Position numbers and translations under genes: made by a program. Below are positions 18,050 through 27,327 of a DNA stretch of 64,000 nucleotides, one piece after another. Under the pieces are notes generated by a model, which was not told where the DNA came from, ran no database searches, and worked only from the letters and a program-made list of their open reading frames with translations. This stretch comes from Pseudomonadota bacterium. Its GTDB lineage: Bacteria > Pseudomonadota > Alphaproteobacteria > Rhizobiales > Xanthobacteraceae. How positions within the stretch are numbered: position 1 is the stretch's first letter; every line of letters begins with the position of its first letter. The stretch is from the NCBI GenBank assembly GCA_023451825.1, contig JAEXYA010000029.1:163191-227190 (forward strand), written 5' to 3'.

Positions 18050-18922
18050 ATGACCATTCCCAAAGATCAGATCATGAAGATCGCCTTCCAGGGCGAGCCC
18101 GGCGCCAATTCCCATAATGCGATCGCCGAGGCGTTTCCGAACGCCGAGCCGCTGCCCTGCGCCACGTTCGAGGATGCGCTGGCGGCGATTTCGTCGGGCG
18201 AGGCAGATCTCGGCATGATCCCGATCGAGAACTCGATCGCCGGCCGCGTCGCCGATATCCATCATCTGCTGCCGGCGTCCGGCCTGCACATCATCGGCGA
18301 ATGGTTCATCCCGATCCATCACCAGCTGATGGCGCCGCGCGGTGCGAAGATCGAAGACCTCAAGACCATCGAGAGCCATGTTCACGCGCTCGGCCAGTGC
18401 CGCCGCCTGATCCGCAAGCTCGGTGTCCGCTCCATCGTCGCCGCCGACACGGCTGGCTCCGCGCGCATCGTCGCCGAGCGCGGCGACAAGAGCTGTGGTT
18501 CGCTGGCACCAAAACTCGCCGCCGAGATCTATGGCCTGGATATTCTGGCCGAGGATGTCGAAGACGAGAGCCACAACACGACGCGCTTCGTCATTCTGTC
18601 GAAGGATGCCAAATGGGCCGATCAGGGCAAGGAGCCGCTGGTCACGTCCTTTGTCTTCCGGGTACGCAACATTCCCGCCGCGCTCTACAAAGCACTCGGC
18701 GGTTTTGCCACCAACGGCGTCAACATGACCAAGCTGGAAAGCTACATGGTCGATGGCGAGTTCTTTGCCACTCAGTTCTACGCGGATGTCGATGGCCATC
18801 CGGATGACCGCAACCTCGCTTTCGCGCTTGAAGAGCTGAAATTCTTTTCGCGCGAATTCAGGATTGTCGGTGTGTATCCCGCACATCCGTTCCGCCAGAC
18901 ATTTGGCGAGCAGCAAGGCTAA
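18050..18922 (+). CDS. pheA: Prephenate dehydratase
   Basis: A 290-residue monofunctional prephenate dehydratase, converting prephenate to phenylpyruvate for phenylalanine synthesis. The periplasmic-binding-like catalytic half begins IAFQGEPGANSHNAIAEAF and contains the catalytic-site motif NTTRFVIL. An ACT domain follows (TSFVFRVRNIPAALYKAL, then KLESYMVDGEFFATQFY), the usual site for phenylalanine feedback. An alternative start is the ATG at 18074 (MKIAFQGE). A palindromic repeat begins 4 nt after the stop. Confidence 0.94.
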   Translation: MTIPKDQIMKIAFQGEPGANSHNAIAEAFPNAEPLPCATFEDALAAISSGEADLGMIPIENSIAGRVADIHHLLPASGLHIIGEWFIPIHHQLMAPRGAKIEDLKTIESHVHALGQCRRLIRKLGVRSIVAADTAGSARIVAERGDKSCGSLAPKLAAEIYGLDILAEDVEDESHNTTRFVILSKDAKWADQGKEPLVTSFVFRVRNIPAALYKALGGFATNGVNMTKLESYMVDGEFFATQFYADVDGHPDDRNLAFALEELKFFSREFRIVGVYPAHPFRQTFGEQQG

Positions 18923-18926
18923 GCAT

Positions 18927-19030
18927 GTAGGATGGGTGAAGCGAAGGCGCGAAGCGCCGGAGCGAAACCCATCGGCGGAGCTTGCCGCAATGACGGACTG
19001 ATGGGTTTCGCTACGCTCTACCCATCCTAC
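18927..19030. repeat. Intergenic palindromic repeat, family A, long form
   Basis: Begins GTAGGATGGGT and ends ACCCATCCTAC, with a second inner pair of arms around GAAACCCATC and GATGGGTTTC. Related copies lie at 19504-19538, 25735-25769 and 38664-38758. The right end contains the TAG stop codon (complement of 19027-19029) of the leftward YCII gene. Confidence 0.85.
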
Positions 19031-19431
19031 GATCCCCGCACATGATCCGATAGCGCGTGCGTCGCCTCCTTCGCCGCGCCCGGCAAAAACAGCTGGATCG
19101 GCCTGATCTCATACACGGCCGACGGATTCACCTTCCGCAGATCACGCGCGATTGCGATGACATCCTCGCGGGTTTCGCAATCCACGACATAGAAACCGAG
19201 CAACTGCTCCTTGGTCTCGGCAAACGGGCCATCGATCACCACGCCAGCCCCCGGGCCGCGCAAGGTGAACGCGCCCTTGGTGCCGCCGAGTCGCGCCGCA
19301 GGTCCCATCTGGCCATCGGCTGTCAGCCGCTCATGGATTTCGTGAAGATTGGCCATCACATTCGTATCTTGATCGGCGGCCCAGGACACGACGACGTCTT
19401 CGACGTGATAGGCCAGGAGTGCATAGAGCAT
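19027..19431 (-). CDS. YCII-related protein
   Basis: A 134-residue small protein with the YCII/YciI ferredoxin-like fold (MLYALLAYHVEDVV at the start, VVIDGPFAETKEQLLGFYVVD in the middle). Such proteins are often encoded beside ECF sigma factors, but none is seen here, so function is unknown. The GGA-TCG-TAG end of the reading frame runs into a family A repeat, which supplies the stop codon; the native C-terminus may have differed. Confidence 0.8.
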   Translation of the reverse strand: MLYALLAYHVEDVVVSWAADQDTNVMANLHEIHERLTADGQMGPAARLGGTKGAFTLRGPGAGVVIDGPFAETKEQLLGFYVVDCETREDVIAIARDLRKVNPSAVYEIRPIQLFLPGAAKEATHALSDHVRGS

Positions 19432-19503
19432 GGATTGTCTCTCGTTTTTGAGTGGCGCCGCCTCTAGGACGTTTGGCGCGGGCGGATACCGACATGTGAT
19501 TTT

Positions 19504-19538
19504 GTAGGATGGGTTTCGCTACGCTCTACCCATCCTAC
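19504..19538. repeat. Intergenic palindromic repeat, family A, short form
   Basis: A 35-nt inverted repeat with GTAGGATGGGT on the left and its complement on the right. It supplies the TAG stop (complement of 19535-19537) of the leftward LLM oxidoreductase gene. Confidence 0.85.
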
Positions 19539-20536
19539 GATCCGAATGCCTCCGCCAGCAGGCTGTAAGACCGCTTCCGCGTGTCATGGTCATACATCGC
19601 GGTAACCACCATCAATTCATCCGGCTGACATTGCGCGATCAACGGCTGCAGCTTCTGCATCACCGTCGCGGGGCTGCCGGCGAACAGCCGTGAGCGGTTG
19701 CGCGCGATCTTCATCTTTTCCGCATCGCTGTAAGGATAAGCCAATGCCTCCTCGACACTCGGCAGCGGCGCGTATTCGCCGCGATCACGGCGCAGGCGAT
19801 TGAGATCGAAAGGGGCTGCCAGACGCTCGGCTTCTGCATCACTCTCTGCGCAAATCACGGCCACCGCGAGGATCGCTTGCGGCGCCTGCAGCCAGGACGA
19901 GCTCTTGAACCGCGCCCGGTAATGCACCATCGCATCGGCCGCATCGTGAGACGCAAAATGATGGGCAAAGGCAAAACCCATCCCGACCTGGGCTGCGAGA
20001 TCCGAGGAGAAATCACTGGAGCCGAGCAGCCAGATCGGCGGCAACGGCACGTCGTTCGGCATCGCGACGACGTTATTATAGGGATGGTTTTCCGGAAAAC
20101 GCCGCGTCTCCCACAGTAGCAATTCGCTCAGCCGCTCCAGGAAATCATCGCCCTCGCGGCCGGCCATTCGGTTGCGCAGCGCATAGGCCGTCGCGCCATC
20201 CGTTCCCGGCGCGCGGCCGAGGCCGAGATCGATGCGGCCGGGAAACAGCGCCTCCAGCATCTTGAAGCGCTCGGCCACCATCAACGGCGCATGGTTCGGC
20301 AGCATCACGCCGCCGGAGCCGACACGGATCCGCGACGTTGCCGCCGCGATCTGGCCGATCATGATCTCCGGCGCGGGACTGGCGACCGACGCGAGGTTGT
20401 GATGCTCGGCCAGCCAGTAACGGACATAGCCGAGGTGATCCGCGTGCTTGGCGAGATCGATGCTGTTGCGCAGCGCCTGCGACGGCGGCGTGCCTGTGGT
20501 GACGACCGAGAGGTCAAGAATGGAAAGCGGGATCAT
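19535..20536 (-). CDS. LLM class flavin-dependent oxidoreductase
   Basis: A 333-residue member of the bacterial luciferase-like family, using reduced flavin. Recognisable segments are LAKHADHLGYVRYWLAEHHN, VGSGGVMLPNHAPLMVAERFKMLE and DLGLGRAPGTD. This subgroup (MsnO8-like) has no assigned substrate. It ends in a family A repeat that provides its stop codon. Upstream (20537-20946) is a divergent, unusually AT-rich region shared with metF. Confidence 0.85.
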   Translation of the reverse strand: MIPLSILDLSVVTTGTPPSQALRNSIDLAKHADHLGYVRYWLAEHHNLASVASPAPEIMIGQIAAATSRIRVGSGGVMLPNHAPLMVAERFKMLEALFPGRIDLGLGRAPGTDGATAYALRNRMAGREGDDFLERLSELLLWETRRFPENHPYNNVVAMPNDVPLPPIWLLGSSDFSSDLAAQVGMGFAFAHHFASHDAADAMVHYRARFKSSSWLQAPQAILAVAVICAESDAEAERLAAPFDLNRLRRDRGEYAPLPSVEEALAYPYSDAEKMKIARNRSRLFAGSPATVMQKLQPLIAQCQPDELMVVTAMYDHDTRKRSYSLLAEAFGS

Positions 20537-20946
20537 ACCGGCAGGCTAATGCGTCCCGATGGGACAGCAAGCGCTACGGACCAGCTGGAGCGCTTGGCCG
20601 GAAGCATCGGAAAAATGGGCCAAGATTGAAGTGGCATCGATCAGTTGATCAAAGGCCCACCATTGCTGGAAAACAGAAAACTTCACCAAAATCTATTTTT
20701 ACAAATTAATATCAATAAGATAAATCACAGACTACCCGGATACGTCGCTGGCTAGAAGCTGCCCACTCGACCTCAATGCACTAATCCAGATCGACCTTTA
20801 TCAGACTTAATGGGCCATTTCCCACCCTATATGGCTTCCCAATGGGCTATTTTATTCCGGCGCAACAGCCTATTTTGTGCAGTGCAGCCAAACAGCCAGC
20901 CACGACCCTACAACCGGTGCCGCCAGTCGCGGCGGTGGAGTTCGAG
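20537..20946. other. AT-rich intergenic region upstream of metF
   Basis: About 410 nt without a convincing gene; 20640-20760 is clearly AT-richer than its surroundings. Three related 12-mers (AATGGGCCATTT at 20809, AATGGGCTATTT at 20841, AACAGCCTATTT at 20864) lie on the metF side. I looked for SAM-II, SAH and cobalamin riboswitch features and do not see one. An in-frame ATG at 20842 would extend metF, but GGTGGAG precedes ATG 20947. Confidence 0.5.
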
Positions 20947-21843
20947 ATGACCGAGACGACCCCGGCCACCCCTGCCCTTCCGAACATCTCCTTCGAGTTC
21001 TTCCCGCCGAAGACCGAAGAGATGGACCGCACGTTGTGGGAGACCATCGAGCGGCTGGCGCCCCTCTCTCCCTCATTCGTCTCGGTAACCTATGGCGCCG
21101 GCGGTTCGACCCGCGAGCGCACCCATGCCACCATCGTCCGCCTGCTGAAGGAAACGAACCTGACGCCAGCCGCGCATCTGACCTGCGTGGGGGCGCCGAA
21201 AAGCGAAATCGACGATGTCGTGTCCCGCTATCACGAGGCCGGCGTCCGCCACATCGTGGCGCTACGCGGCGACCCGACCACGGGCATCGGCACGGAATAT
21301 GTGGCGCACCCTGATGGCTACAAGACATCCGCCGATCTCGTCGCCAGCATTCGCAGGCGCTATCCGGATATCGACGTGACCGTGTCCGCCTATCCGGAAA
21401 AGCATCCGGAAAGCGCGGATTTCGACGCCGATATCGATGTGCTGAAGGCCAAAGTCGATGCCGGCGCGACGCGCGCCATCACCCAGGTGTTCTTCGATAA
21501 CGATCTTTACTTCCGCTATCTCGACAAGGTCCGCGCTCGCGGCATCGAGATTCCAGTGCTGCCTGGCATCATGCCGATGCATAACTTCAAACAGGCGCGC
21601 AATTTCGTCACCCGCGCCGGCACGACTGTGCCCGATTGGCTGGCTGCGAAATTCGACGGCCTTGATGACGATGCCGAGACCCGCAAGCTGGTTGCCGCCA
21701 CGGTCGTCGCCGGCCAGGTGCAGAAGCTCGCCAAGGCTGGCGTCAACGACTTCCATTTCTACACCATGAACCGCGCCGATCTGGTCTTCGCGATCAGTCA
21801 TCTTCTGGGCTTCCGCCCGAACGGCGCGCGCAAGGCAGCCTAA
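20947..21843 (+). CDS. metF: 5,10-methylenetetrahydrofolate reductase
   Basis: 298 residues from ATG 20947 (GGTGGAG upstream). This flavoprotein reduces methylene-THF to methyl-THF for methionine synthesis. The TIM-barrel signatures are present: ISFEFFPPKT at the N-terminus, SVTYGAGGS, HLTCVG, NILALRGD-like HIVALRGDP, and ITQVFFDNDLYF. It is 3 nt upstream of metH, whose product uses its methyl-THF, so the two are almost certainly co-transcribed. Confidence 0.95.
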   Translation: MTETTPATPALPNISFEFFPPKTEEMDRTLWETIERLAPLSPSFVSVTYGAGGSTRERTHATIVRLLKETNLTPAAHLTCVGAPKSEIDDVVSRYHEAGVRHIVALRGDPTTGIGTEYVAHPDGYKTSADLVASIRRRYPDIDVTVSAYPEKHPESADFDADIDVLKAKVDAGATRAITQVFFDNDLYFRYLDKVRARGIEIPVLPGIMPMHNFKQARNFVTRAGTTVPDWLAAKFDGLDDDAETRKLVAATVVAGQVQKLAKAGVNDFHFYTMNRADLVFAISHLLGFRPNGARKAA

Positions 21844-21846
21844 ATC

Positions 21847-24800
21847 ATGTCAGTGCCAGTTTCCCCCAAGCGTACCGCCCTTCTCAAAGCCGCCTCGGAG
21901 CGCATCCTCGTTCTCGACGGCGCCATGGGCACCGTGATCCAGGGCCTGATGTTCGATGAAGCCGCATTCCGCAGCGAGCGCTTCAAGGACTTTCATCGCG
22001 ACGTCAAAGGCAACAATGATCTGCTGATCCTGACCCAGCCTCAGGCGATCGAGGATATCCACGCCGACTATCTGCGCGCCGGCGCCGATATCGTCGCCAC
22101 CAACACCTTCTCCTCGACCTCGATCGCGCAGGCCGATTACGACATGGCCGATCTCGCTTACGAGATGAGCCGCGATGGCGCGCGCCTGGCCAAGAACGCT
22201 GCCATCAAGGTGGAAGCCGAAGACGGCCGCCCGCGTTTCGTCGCCGGTGCCATCGGCCCGACCAACCGCACTGCCTCGATCTCGCCGGATGTCGCCAATC
22301 CCGGCTACCGCGCCGTGACCTTCGATGATCTCCGCATCGCCTATAGCGAGCAGATCAACGGCCTGCTCGACGGCGGCGCCGACCTGCTGCTGGTCGAGAC
22401 CATTTTCGACACACTGAATGCCAAGGCCGCGCTCTATGCCATCGCGGAGATCTGCGAGGCGCGCGGCATCGACGTGCCGATCATGATCTCCGGCACCATC
22501 ACCGACAAATCCGGCCGTCTTCTTTCCGGCCAGATGCCGGAAGCGTTCTGGAATTCGGTGAAGCACGCCAAGCCCGCCACCATCGGCTTCAACTGCGCGC
22601 TCGGCGCTGAAGACCTGCGCGCCCATATCGCCGATATCGGCCGCGTCGCCGACACGCTGGTCTGCGCCTATCCCAATGCCGGCCTGCCCAATGAATTCGG
22701 CCAGTATGACGAAACGCCGGAATATATGGCGCGCCTCGTCGGCGAATTCGCCGCGAGCGGCCTTGTCAACATCGTCGGCGGCTGCTGCGGCACCACGCCG
22801 GCGCATATCGCCGCCATCGCCAAGGCTGTCGCGCCGCACAAGCCGCGCGCAGTTCCCGAGATCGCGCCGCTGCTGCGCCTCTCGGGCCTCGAGCCGTTCG
22901 AACTGGCCGCGTCGATCCCGTTCGTCAATGTCGGCGAACGCACCAATGTCACCGGCTCCGCGAAATTCCGCCGCCTGATCACCGAAGGCGACTATGCCGC
23001 GGCGCTGCAGGTGGCGCGCGATCAGGTGGAAAACGGCGCGCAGGTCATCGACGTCAATATGGACGAGGGCCTGCTCGATTCCGAAAAGGCGATGATCGAG
23101 TTTCTCAATCTCGTCGCTTCCGAACCGGACATCGCCCGCGTGCCGGTCATGGTGGACTCGTCAAAGTTCAACGTGATCGAGGCCGGCCTGAAATGCGTTC
23201 AGGGCAAGCCGATCGTCAATTCGATCTCCATGAAGGAAGGCGTCGAGAAATTCATCCATGAAGCGAAGATCGCGCAGCGCCACGGCGCCGCGGTCGTCGT
23301 CATGGCCTTCGACGAAGTCGGCCAGGCCGACACCTATGAGCGCAAGATCGAGATCTGCAAGCGCGCTTACGACATCCTCGTCACCGAGTTGAACTTCCCA
23401 CCGGAAGACATCATCTTCGATCCAAACGTATTCGCCATCGCCACCGGCCTCGAAGAGCACAACAATTACGGCGTCGATTTCATCGAGGCCACGCGCTGGA
23501 TCCGCCAGAACCTGCCGCATGCGCATATTTCCGGCGGCGTCTCCAACCTGTCTTTCTCGTTCCGCGGCAATGAGCCCGTGCGCGAGGCCATGCATTCGGT
23601 GTTCCTGTATCACGCCATCAAGGCCGGCATGGATATGGGCATCGTCAATGCCGGGCAGATGATCGTCTATGACGACATCGATCCCGAATTGCGCCAGGTC
23701 TGCGAGGACACGATCCTCAATCGCGATCCCGGCGCCGGCGAACGCCTGCTCGAACTCGCCGAAAAATTCCGCGGCCAGACCAAGCAGGCCAAGGAGCAGG
23801 ACCTGTCGTGGCGCGAATGGCCGGTGGAACGCCGGCTCAGCCACGCGCTCGTCCACGGCATCACGCAATATATCGATGAGGACACCGAAGCCGCACGCCT
23901 CACCGTCGCGCGGCCGCTGCATGTGATCGAAGGCCCGCTGATGGACGGCATGAACGTCGTTGGCGACCTTTTTGGCGACGGCAAGATGTTTCTGCCGCAA
24001 GTCGTAAAATCCGCTCGCGTGATGAAGCAGGCGGTCGCCTATCTGATGCCGTTCATGGAGCAGGAAAAGGCCGACAATCTCGCCAAGGGCATCGGCACCG
24101 AAGGCGGTCGTTCGTCGGCCGGCAAGATCGTGCTCGCCACCGTGAAGGGCGACGTCCACGATATCGGCAAGAACATTGTCGGCATCGTGCTCCAGTGCAA
24201 CAATTTTGAAGTCGTCGATCTCGGCGTCATGGTGCCGGCTTCGAAGATCATCGAGACCGCGAAGGCTGAAGGCGCCGACATCATCGGCCTGTCGGGCCTG
24301 ATCACGCCGTCGCTGGACGAGATGACCTTCCTCGCCGGCGAGATGGAACGGCAGGGGCTGAAAATGCCGCTGCTGATCGGCGGCGCGACCACCAGCCGCG
24401 TGCATACGGCCGTGAAGATCGACCCGAACTACACGGCCGGCGCTGTCGTGCATGTGAACGATGCCAGCCGCGCGGTCGGCGTTGCGTCGTCGCTGCTGTC
24501 GCCGGAGAAGCGCGACGCCTATGCGGCCGATGTGCGTGCGGATTATGCAAAAATCTCTGCGGCGCATTTCAAGGCGCAGCAAGACAAGAAGCGCCTGTCG
24601 CTAACGGCTGCGCGTGCCAATGCGCATGTGGCCGATTTCAGCAAGACCGTGCGCAAGCCGACCTTCCTTGGGATCAAGACGTTCAGCGATTACTCGCTGG
24701 AAGAACTCGCGCGCTATATCGACTGGACGCCGTTCTTCCAGACCTGGGAATTGGCTGGACGCTTCCCCGCGATCCTGACCGACAGCGTCGTCGGCGAAGT

Positions 24801-25725
24801 CGCCACCTCGCTCTATGCCGATGCGCAAAAAATGCTAAAGCAGATCGTGGATGAGAAGTGGTTCACCGCCAAGGCGACCGTCGGTTTCTGGCCGGCGAAT
24901 GCGGTCGGCGACGATATCCGTGTTTATGCCGATGACGATCGTAATAAGGACGTCGCGACGCTGCACACGCTGCGCCAGCAACTGGTGAAGCGCGAGGGCC
25001 GCTTCAATGCCGCGCTGTCGGATTTCATCGCGCCAAAGGACACCGGCGTCGCCGACTATATCGGCGCGTTCGTCGTCACCGCAGGCATCGGTGAAGACGT
25101 GATCGCCGACCGTTTCAAGAATGCCAATGACGACTATTCGTCGATCCTGTGCAAGGCGCTGGCCGACCGTCTCGCCGAAGCCTTTGCCGAGCGCATGCAT
25201 GAGCGCGTGCGCAAGGAATTCTGGGCTTACGCGCCGGATGAGGACATCTCCGTCGATGACCTGATCCTGGAGAAGTATCAAGGCATTCGGCCAGCACCTG
25301 GTTATCCCGCGCAGCCCGATCACACGGAAAAGGCGACCATCTTCCGTTTGCTCGATGCCGAGAACACCGCGAGCGTGTCGCTCACCGAGAGCTATGCCAT
25401 GTGGCCGGGCTCGTCGGTATCGGGTCTCTATTTCAGCCATCCCGAAAGCTATTATTTCGGCGTCGGCAAGATCGAGCGCGACCAGGCCGAAGACTATGCC
25501 GCGCGCAAGAACATGGATGTGGCCGAAGTCGAGCGCTGGCTGGCGCCGATCCTGAACTACATTCCCGGTGCTGCCGCCGCGGCGCAGGAAAAAGCCGTGG
25601 CCGAGAAGCTGGCATCGCAGGCGCCTGCGAACGACGAGGCATCCGCCGACATCGCCTCGCATCCGCCGGGCTGCAACTGCGCGGTGCATCTGATGTATCG
25701 TGGCAAGGCGGTCGGCGCGAAGTAA
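21847..25725 (+). CDS. metH: Cobalamin-dependent methionine synthase
   Basis: 1292 residues containing all four MetH modules. The homocysteine-binding barrel has zinc ligands at Cys250 (GFNCALG) and Cys313-Cys314 (GGCCGTTP). It is followed by a pterin-binding domain (FVNVGERTNVTGS), a B12-binding domain with DVHDIG at 769-774 (His771 as lower cobalt ligand), and a C-terminal AdoMet-binding reactivation domain (AYAMWPGSSVSG-like ESYAMWPGSSVSG). It transfers the methyl group from methyl-THF to homocysteine. The N-terminus and overall length are slightly longer than enteric MetH. A family A repeat follows 9 nt after the stop. Confidence 0.97.
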   Translation: MSVPVSPKRTALLKAASERILVLDGAMGTVIQGLMFDEAAFRSERFKDFHRDVKGNNDLLILTQPQAIEDIHADYLRAGADIVATNTFSSTSIAQADYDMADLAYEMSRDGARLAKNAAIKVEAEDGRPRFVAGAIGPTNRTASISPDVANPGYRAVTFDDLRIAYSEQINGLLDGGADLLLVETIFDTLNAKAALYAIAEICEARGIDVPIMISGTITDKSGRLLSGQMPEAFWNSVKHAKPATIGFNCALGAEDLRAHIADIGRVADTLVCAYPNAGLPNEFGQYDETPEYMARLVGEFAASGLVNIVGGCCGTTPAHIAAIAKAVAPHKPRAVPEIAPLLRLSGLEPFELAASIPFVNVGERTNVTGSAKFRRLITEGDYAAALQVARDQVENGAQVIDVNMDEGLLDSEKAMIEFLNLVASEPDIARVPVMVDSSKFNVIEAGLKCVQGKPIVNSISMKEGVEKFIHEAKIAQRHGAAVVVMAFDEVGQADTYERKIEICKRAYDILVTELNFPPEDIIFDPNVFAIATGLEEHNNYGVDFIEATRWIRQNLPHAHISGGVSNLSFSFRGNEPVREAMHSVFLYHAIKAGMDMGIVNAGQMIVYDDIDPELRQVCEDTILNRDPGAGERLLELAEKFRGQTKQAKEQDLSWREWPVERRLSHALVHGITQYIDEDTEAARLTVARPLHVIEGPLMDGMNVVGDLFGDGKMFLPQVVKSARVMKQAVAYLMPFMEQEKADNLAKGIGTEGGRSSAGKIVLATVKGDVHDIGKNIVGIVLQCNNFEVVDLGVMVPASKIIETAKAEGADIIGLSGLITPSLDEMTFLAGEMERQGLKMPLLIGGATTSRVHTAVKIDPNYTAGAVVHVNDASRAVGVASSLLSPEKRDAYAADVRADYAKISAAHFKAQQDKKRLSLTAARANAHVADFSKTVRKPTFLGIKTFSDYSLEELARYIDWTPFFQTWELAGRFPAILTDSVVGEVATSLYADAQKMLKQIVDEKWFTAKATVGFWPANAVGDDIRVYADDDRNKDVATLHTLRQQLVKREGRFNAALSDFIAPKDTGVADYIGAFVVTAGIGEDVIADRFKNANDDYSSILCKALADRLAEAFAERMHERVRKEFWAYAPDEDISVDDLILEKYQGIRPAPGYPAQPDHTEKATIFRLLDAENTASVSLTESYAMWPGSSVSGLYFSHPESYYFGVGKIERDQAEDYAARKNMDVAEVERWLAPILNYIPGAAAAAQEKAVAEKLASQAPANDEASADIASHPPGCNCAVHLMYRGKAVGAK

Positions 25726-25734
25726 AACGCAGTC

Positions 25735-25769
25735 GTAGGATGGGTAGAGCGCAGCGAAACCCATCCTAC
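25735..25769. repeat. Intergenic palindromic repeat, family A, short form
   Basis: GTAGGATGGGT arm, central GCGCAGCGAAAC, complementary arm. It is almost the same unit as 19504-19538 in the opposite orientation. It lies just after the metH stop and may act as a transcript-end hairpin. Confidence 0.8.
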
Positions 25770-25863
25770 AGGTCCGCGCCATGACCGCGCGTGCGGTCAT
25801 AGGCTTGTGAAACGAGACCGACTAGACTGGCCGTGCAATGCCATGTCCGGAAAGTCTCGTTTC

Positions 25864-26274
25864 ATGAAATCGCCTTTGCTCGCATTCGCTGTCCTGCTTG
25901 CGCCGCTGCCTGCTTTTGCGCAGGCGCCGATCGGCTTCCTGTCACCTTCCAAAAACATCGCCTGTCAGTATTTTGCCGACGGCAAGACCGCCGACATCCG
26001 CTGCGACATCATGGAAGCAACGGTCAGCGTGCCGAAGCCGAAAGACTGTGAGCTCGAATGGGGCCGCGCCTTCGAGATCGGCAAGACCAGCCAAAGCGGC
26101 ATTCGCATCTGCCATGGCGACACCATCATGGATCCGAAACTGCCCGTGCTGAATTACGGCCAGACCTTTCAGCGCGATGGCTTCACCTGCAAATCCGAAC
26201 AATCCGGCGTGACCTGCTTCAATGCCGATCGCCACGGCTTTTCGATCTCGCGCAATACGCAATCGGTGTTTTGA
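25864..26274 (+). CDS. Secreted DUF6636-like protein
   Basis: 136 residues from ATG 25864; longer in-frame starts (25807) put non-signal sequence first. A clear Sec signal (MKSPLLAFAVLLAPLPAFA, cleavage before QA) is followed by GFLSPSKNIACQYF, a pattern I associate with the DUF6636 family of small exported proteins. Six Cys in the mature part suggest disulfides. Function is unknown. It lies alone between the metH repeat and convergent corA. Confidence 0.7.
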   Translation: MKSPLLAFAVLLAPLPAFAQAPIGFLSPSKNIACQYFADGKTADIRCDIMEATVSVPKPKDCELEWGRAFEIGKTSQSGIRICHGDTIMDPKLPVLNYGQTFQRDGFTCKSEQSGVTCFNADRHGFSISRNTQSVF

Positions 26275-26296
26275 TGGAACAATGGCGCGCTCTTTC

Positions 26297-26331
26297 CCCT
26301 CCCCGGAGCGCAGCGACTGGGGAGGGAGGCC
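26297..26331. repeat. Short GC-rich inverted repeat
   Basis: CCCTCCCC and GGGGAGGG arms around GCGCAGCGACT, between two convergent genes. It resembles the ends of the large family E elements and may work as a bidirectional hairpin. Confidence 0.55.
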
Positions 26332-26346
26332 ATCAGCCGCGGCGCG

Positions 26347-27327
26347 TTACAGCCACTTCTTCCATTTGAAGAACATATACGGCAGAGCGGCCGCGCAGAA
26401 CATCATTGCGATCGCCATGGGATATCCAAAATCCCATTGCAGCTCCGGCATCAGCTTGAAGTTCATGCCATAGACCGAGGCAATCAGCGTCGGCGGCATC
26501 AGGACCACCGCCATCACCGAGAACAGTTTGATGATGTTGTTCTGCTCGAGATTGACGACGCCGAGCATGGCATCGAGCGTGAAGGTGATCTTGCTCGACA
26601 GGTAGGAGGCGTGGTCGGTGAGGGACATCACGTCGCGCTGCATGGTCTTGAGCTGGGCGCGCATGTCCTTCGACCATTTGACGCCATCCGCTTCCGCCGT
26701 GACGAAGGTGACGAGACGGCCGATGGAGACCAGGCTTTCACGCACCTTCGAGGTCAAGTCGCCCTTGCGGCCGATGGCGATGAGGATTTCAGAATAACGC
26801 TTGGCGTGACCGGTGCGCTGGGATTCATCGGGCTCGAAAATATCGTGGCTGACCTGATCGATATCGGCGCCGACCCGTTCCAGAATATCGGCGCAGCGAT
26901 CGATGACGGCGTCGAGCAATTCGAGCAGCACGGTCTCACCATTGGCATTGGCCGGTGCGTTGCGGCCGAGCTTGAGCTCCACCGACGCGAAGGGGCGCGG
27001 GGCGTCGTAGCGTACGGTGACCAGACGCTGGCGGGTCAGGATGAATGTGACGGCGGTGACGCGCGGATTTTCGGTATCAGAGCCGCACATCAAGCTCGCG
27101 GTCATGTAGCGGGCGCCGTTCTCGATATAGAGACGGCTGGAGATCTCGATCTCCTGCATGTCTTCGCGGGTCGGGATCTCGACCCCGGCCAGCTTCTCCA
27201 CCGCCTTGTCCTCACCCGGCGACGGCTTCACCATGTCGATCCACACCGCATTCTCCGGCAGACTCGACAGATCGGTCGGCTCGGATTTTTTCAGGGCATG
27301 ATCGACGGGGGTGAAGACAGCCAGCAT
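26347..27327 (-). CDS. corA: CorA-family magnesium/divalent cation transporter
   Basis: A 326-residue inner-membrane channel. A large cytoplasmic N-terminal domain is followed by two C-terminal membrane helices separated by the selectivity motif YGMNF (GMN). The C-terminus (FKWKKWL) is basic, as in CorA. The N-terminal part (WIDMVKPSPGEDKAVEKL, EISSRLYIENGARYMT) matches the CorA soluble domain. It is monocistronic, divergent from the L,D-transpeptidase gene. Confidence 0.92.
   Translation of the reverse strand: MLAVFTPVDHALKKSEPTDLSSLPENAVWIDMVKPSPGEDKAVEKLAGVEIPTREDMQEIEISSRLYIENGARYMTASLMCGSDTENPRVTAVTFILTRQRLVTVRYDAPRPFASVELKLGRNAPANANGETVLLELLDAVIDRCADILERVGADIDQVSHDIFEPDESQRTGHAKRYSEILIAIGRKGDLTSKVRESLVSIGRLVTFVTAEADGVKWSKDMRAQLKTMQRDVMSLTDHASYLSSKITFTLDAMLGVVNLEQNNIIKLFSVMAVVLMPPTLIASVYGMNFKLMPELQWDFGYPMAIAMMFCAAALPYMFFKWKKWL

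Noticed and set aside
18927..19538. CRISPR array
   Set aside because: The two repeats are inverted, differ in length, flank a gene and lack regular spacing.
20640..20946. SAM/SAH/cobalamin riboswitch before metF-metH
   Set aside because: Searched by eye for the pseudoknot and stem hallmarks; only an AT-rich stretch and short repeats are seen.
23161..24582. 473-codon open frame antisense to metH
   Set aside because: Mirror frame of metH codon bias; no family resemblance and no start signal.
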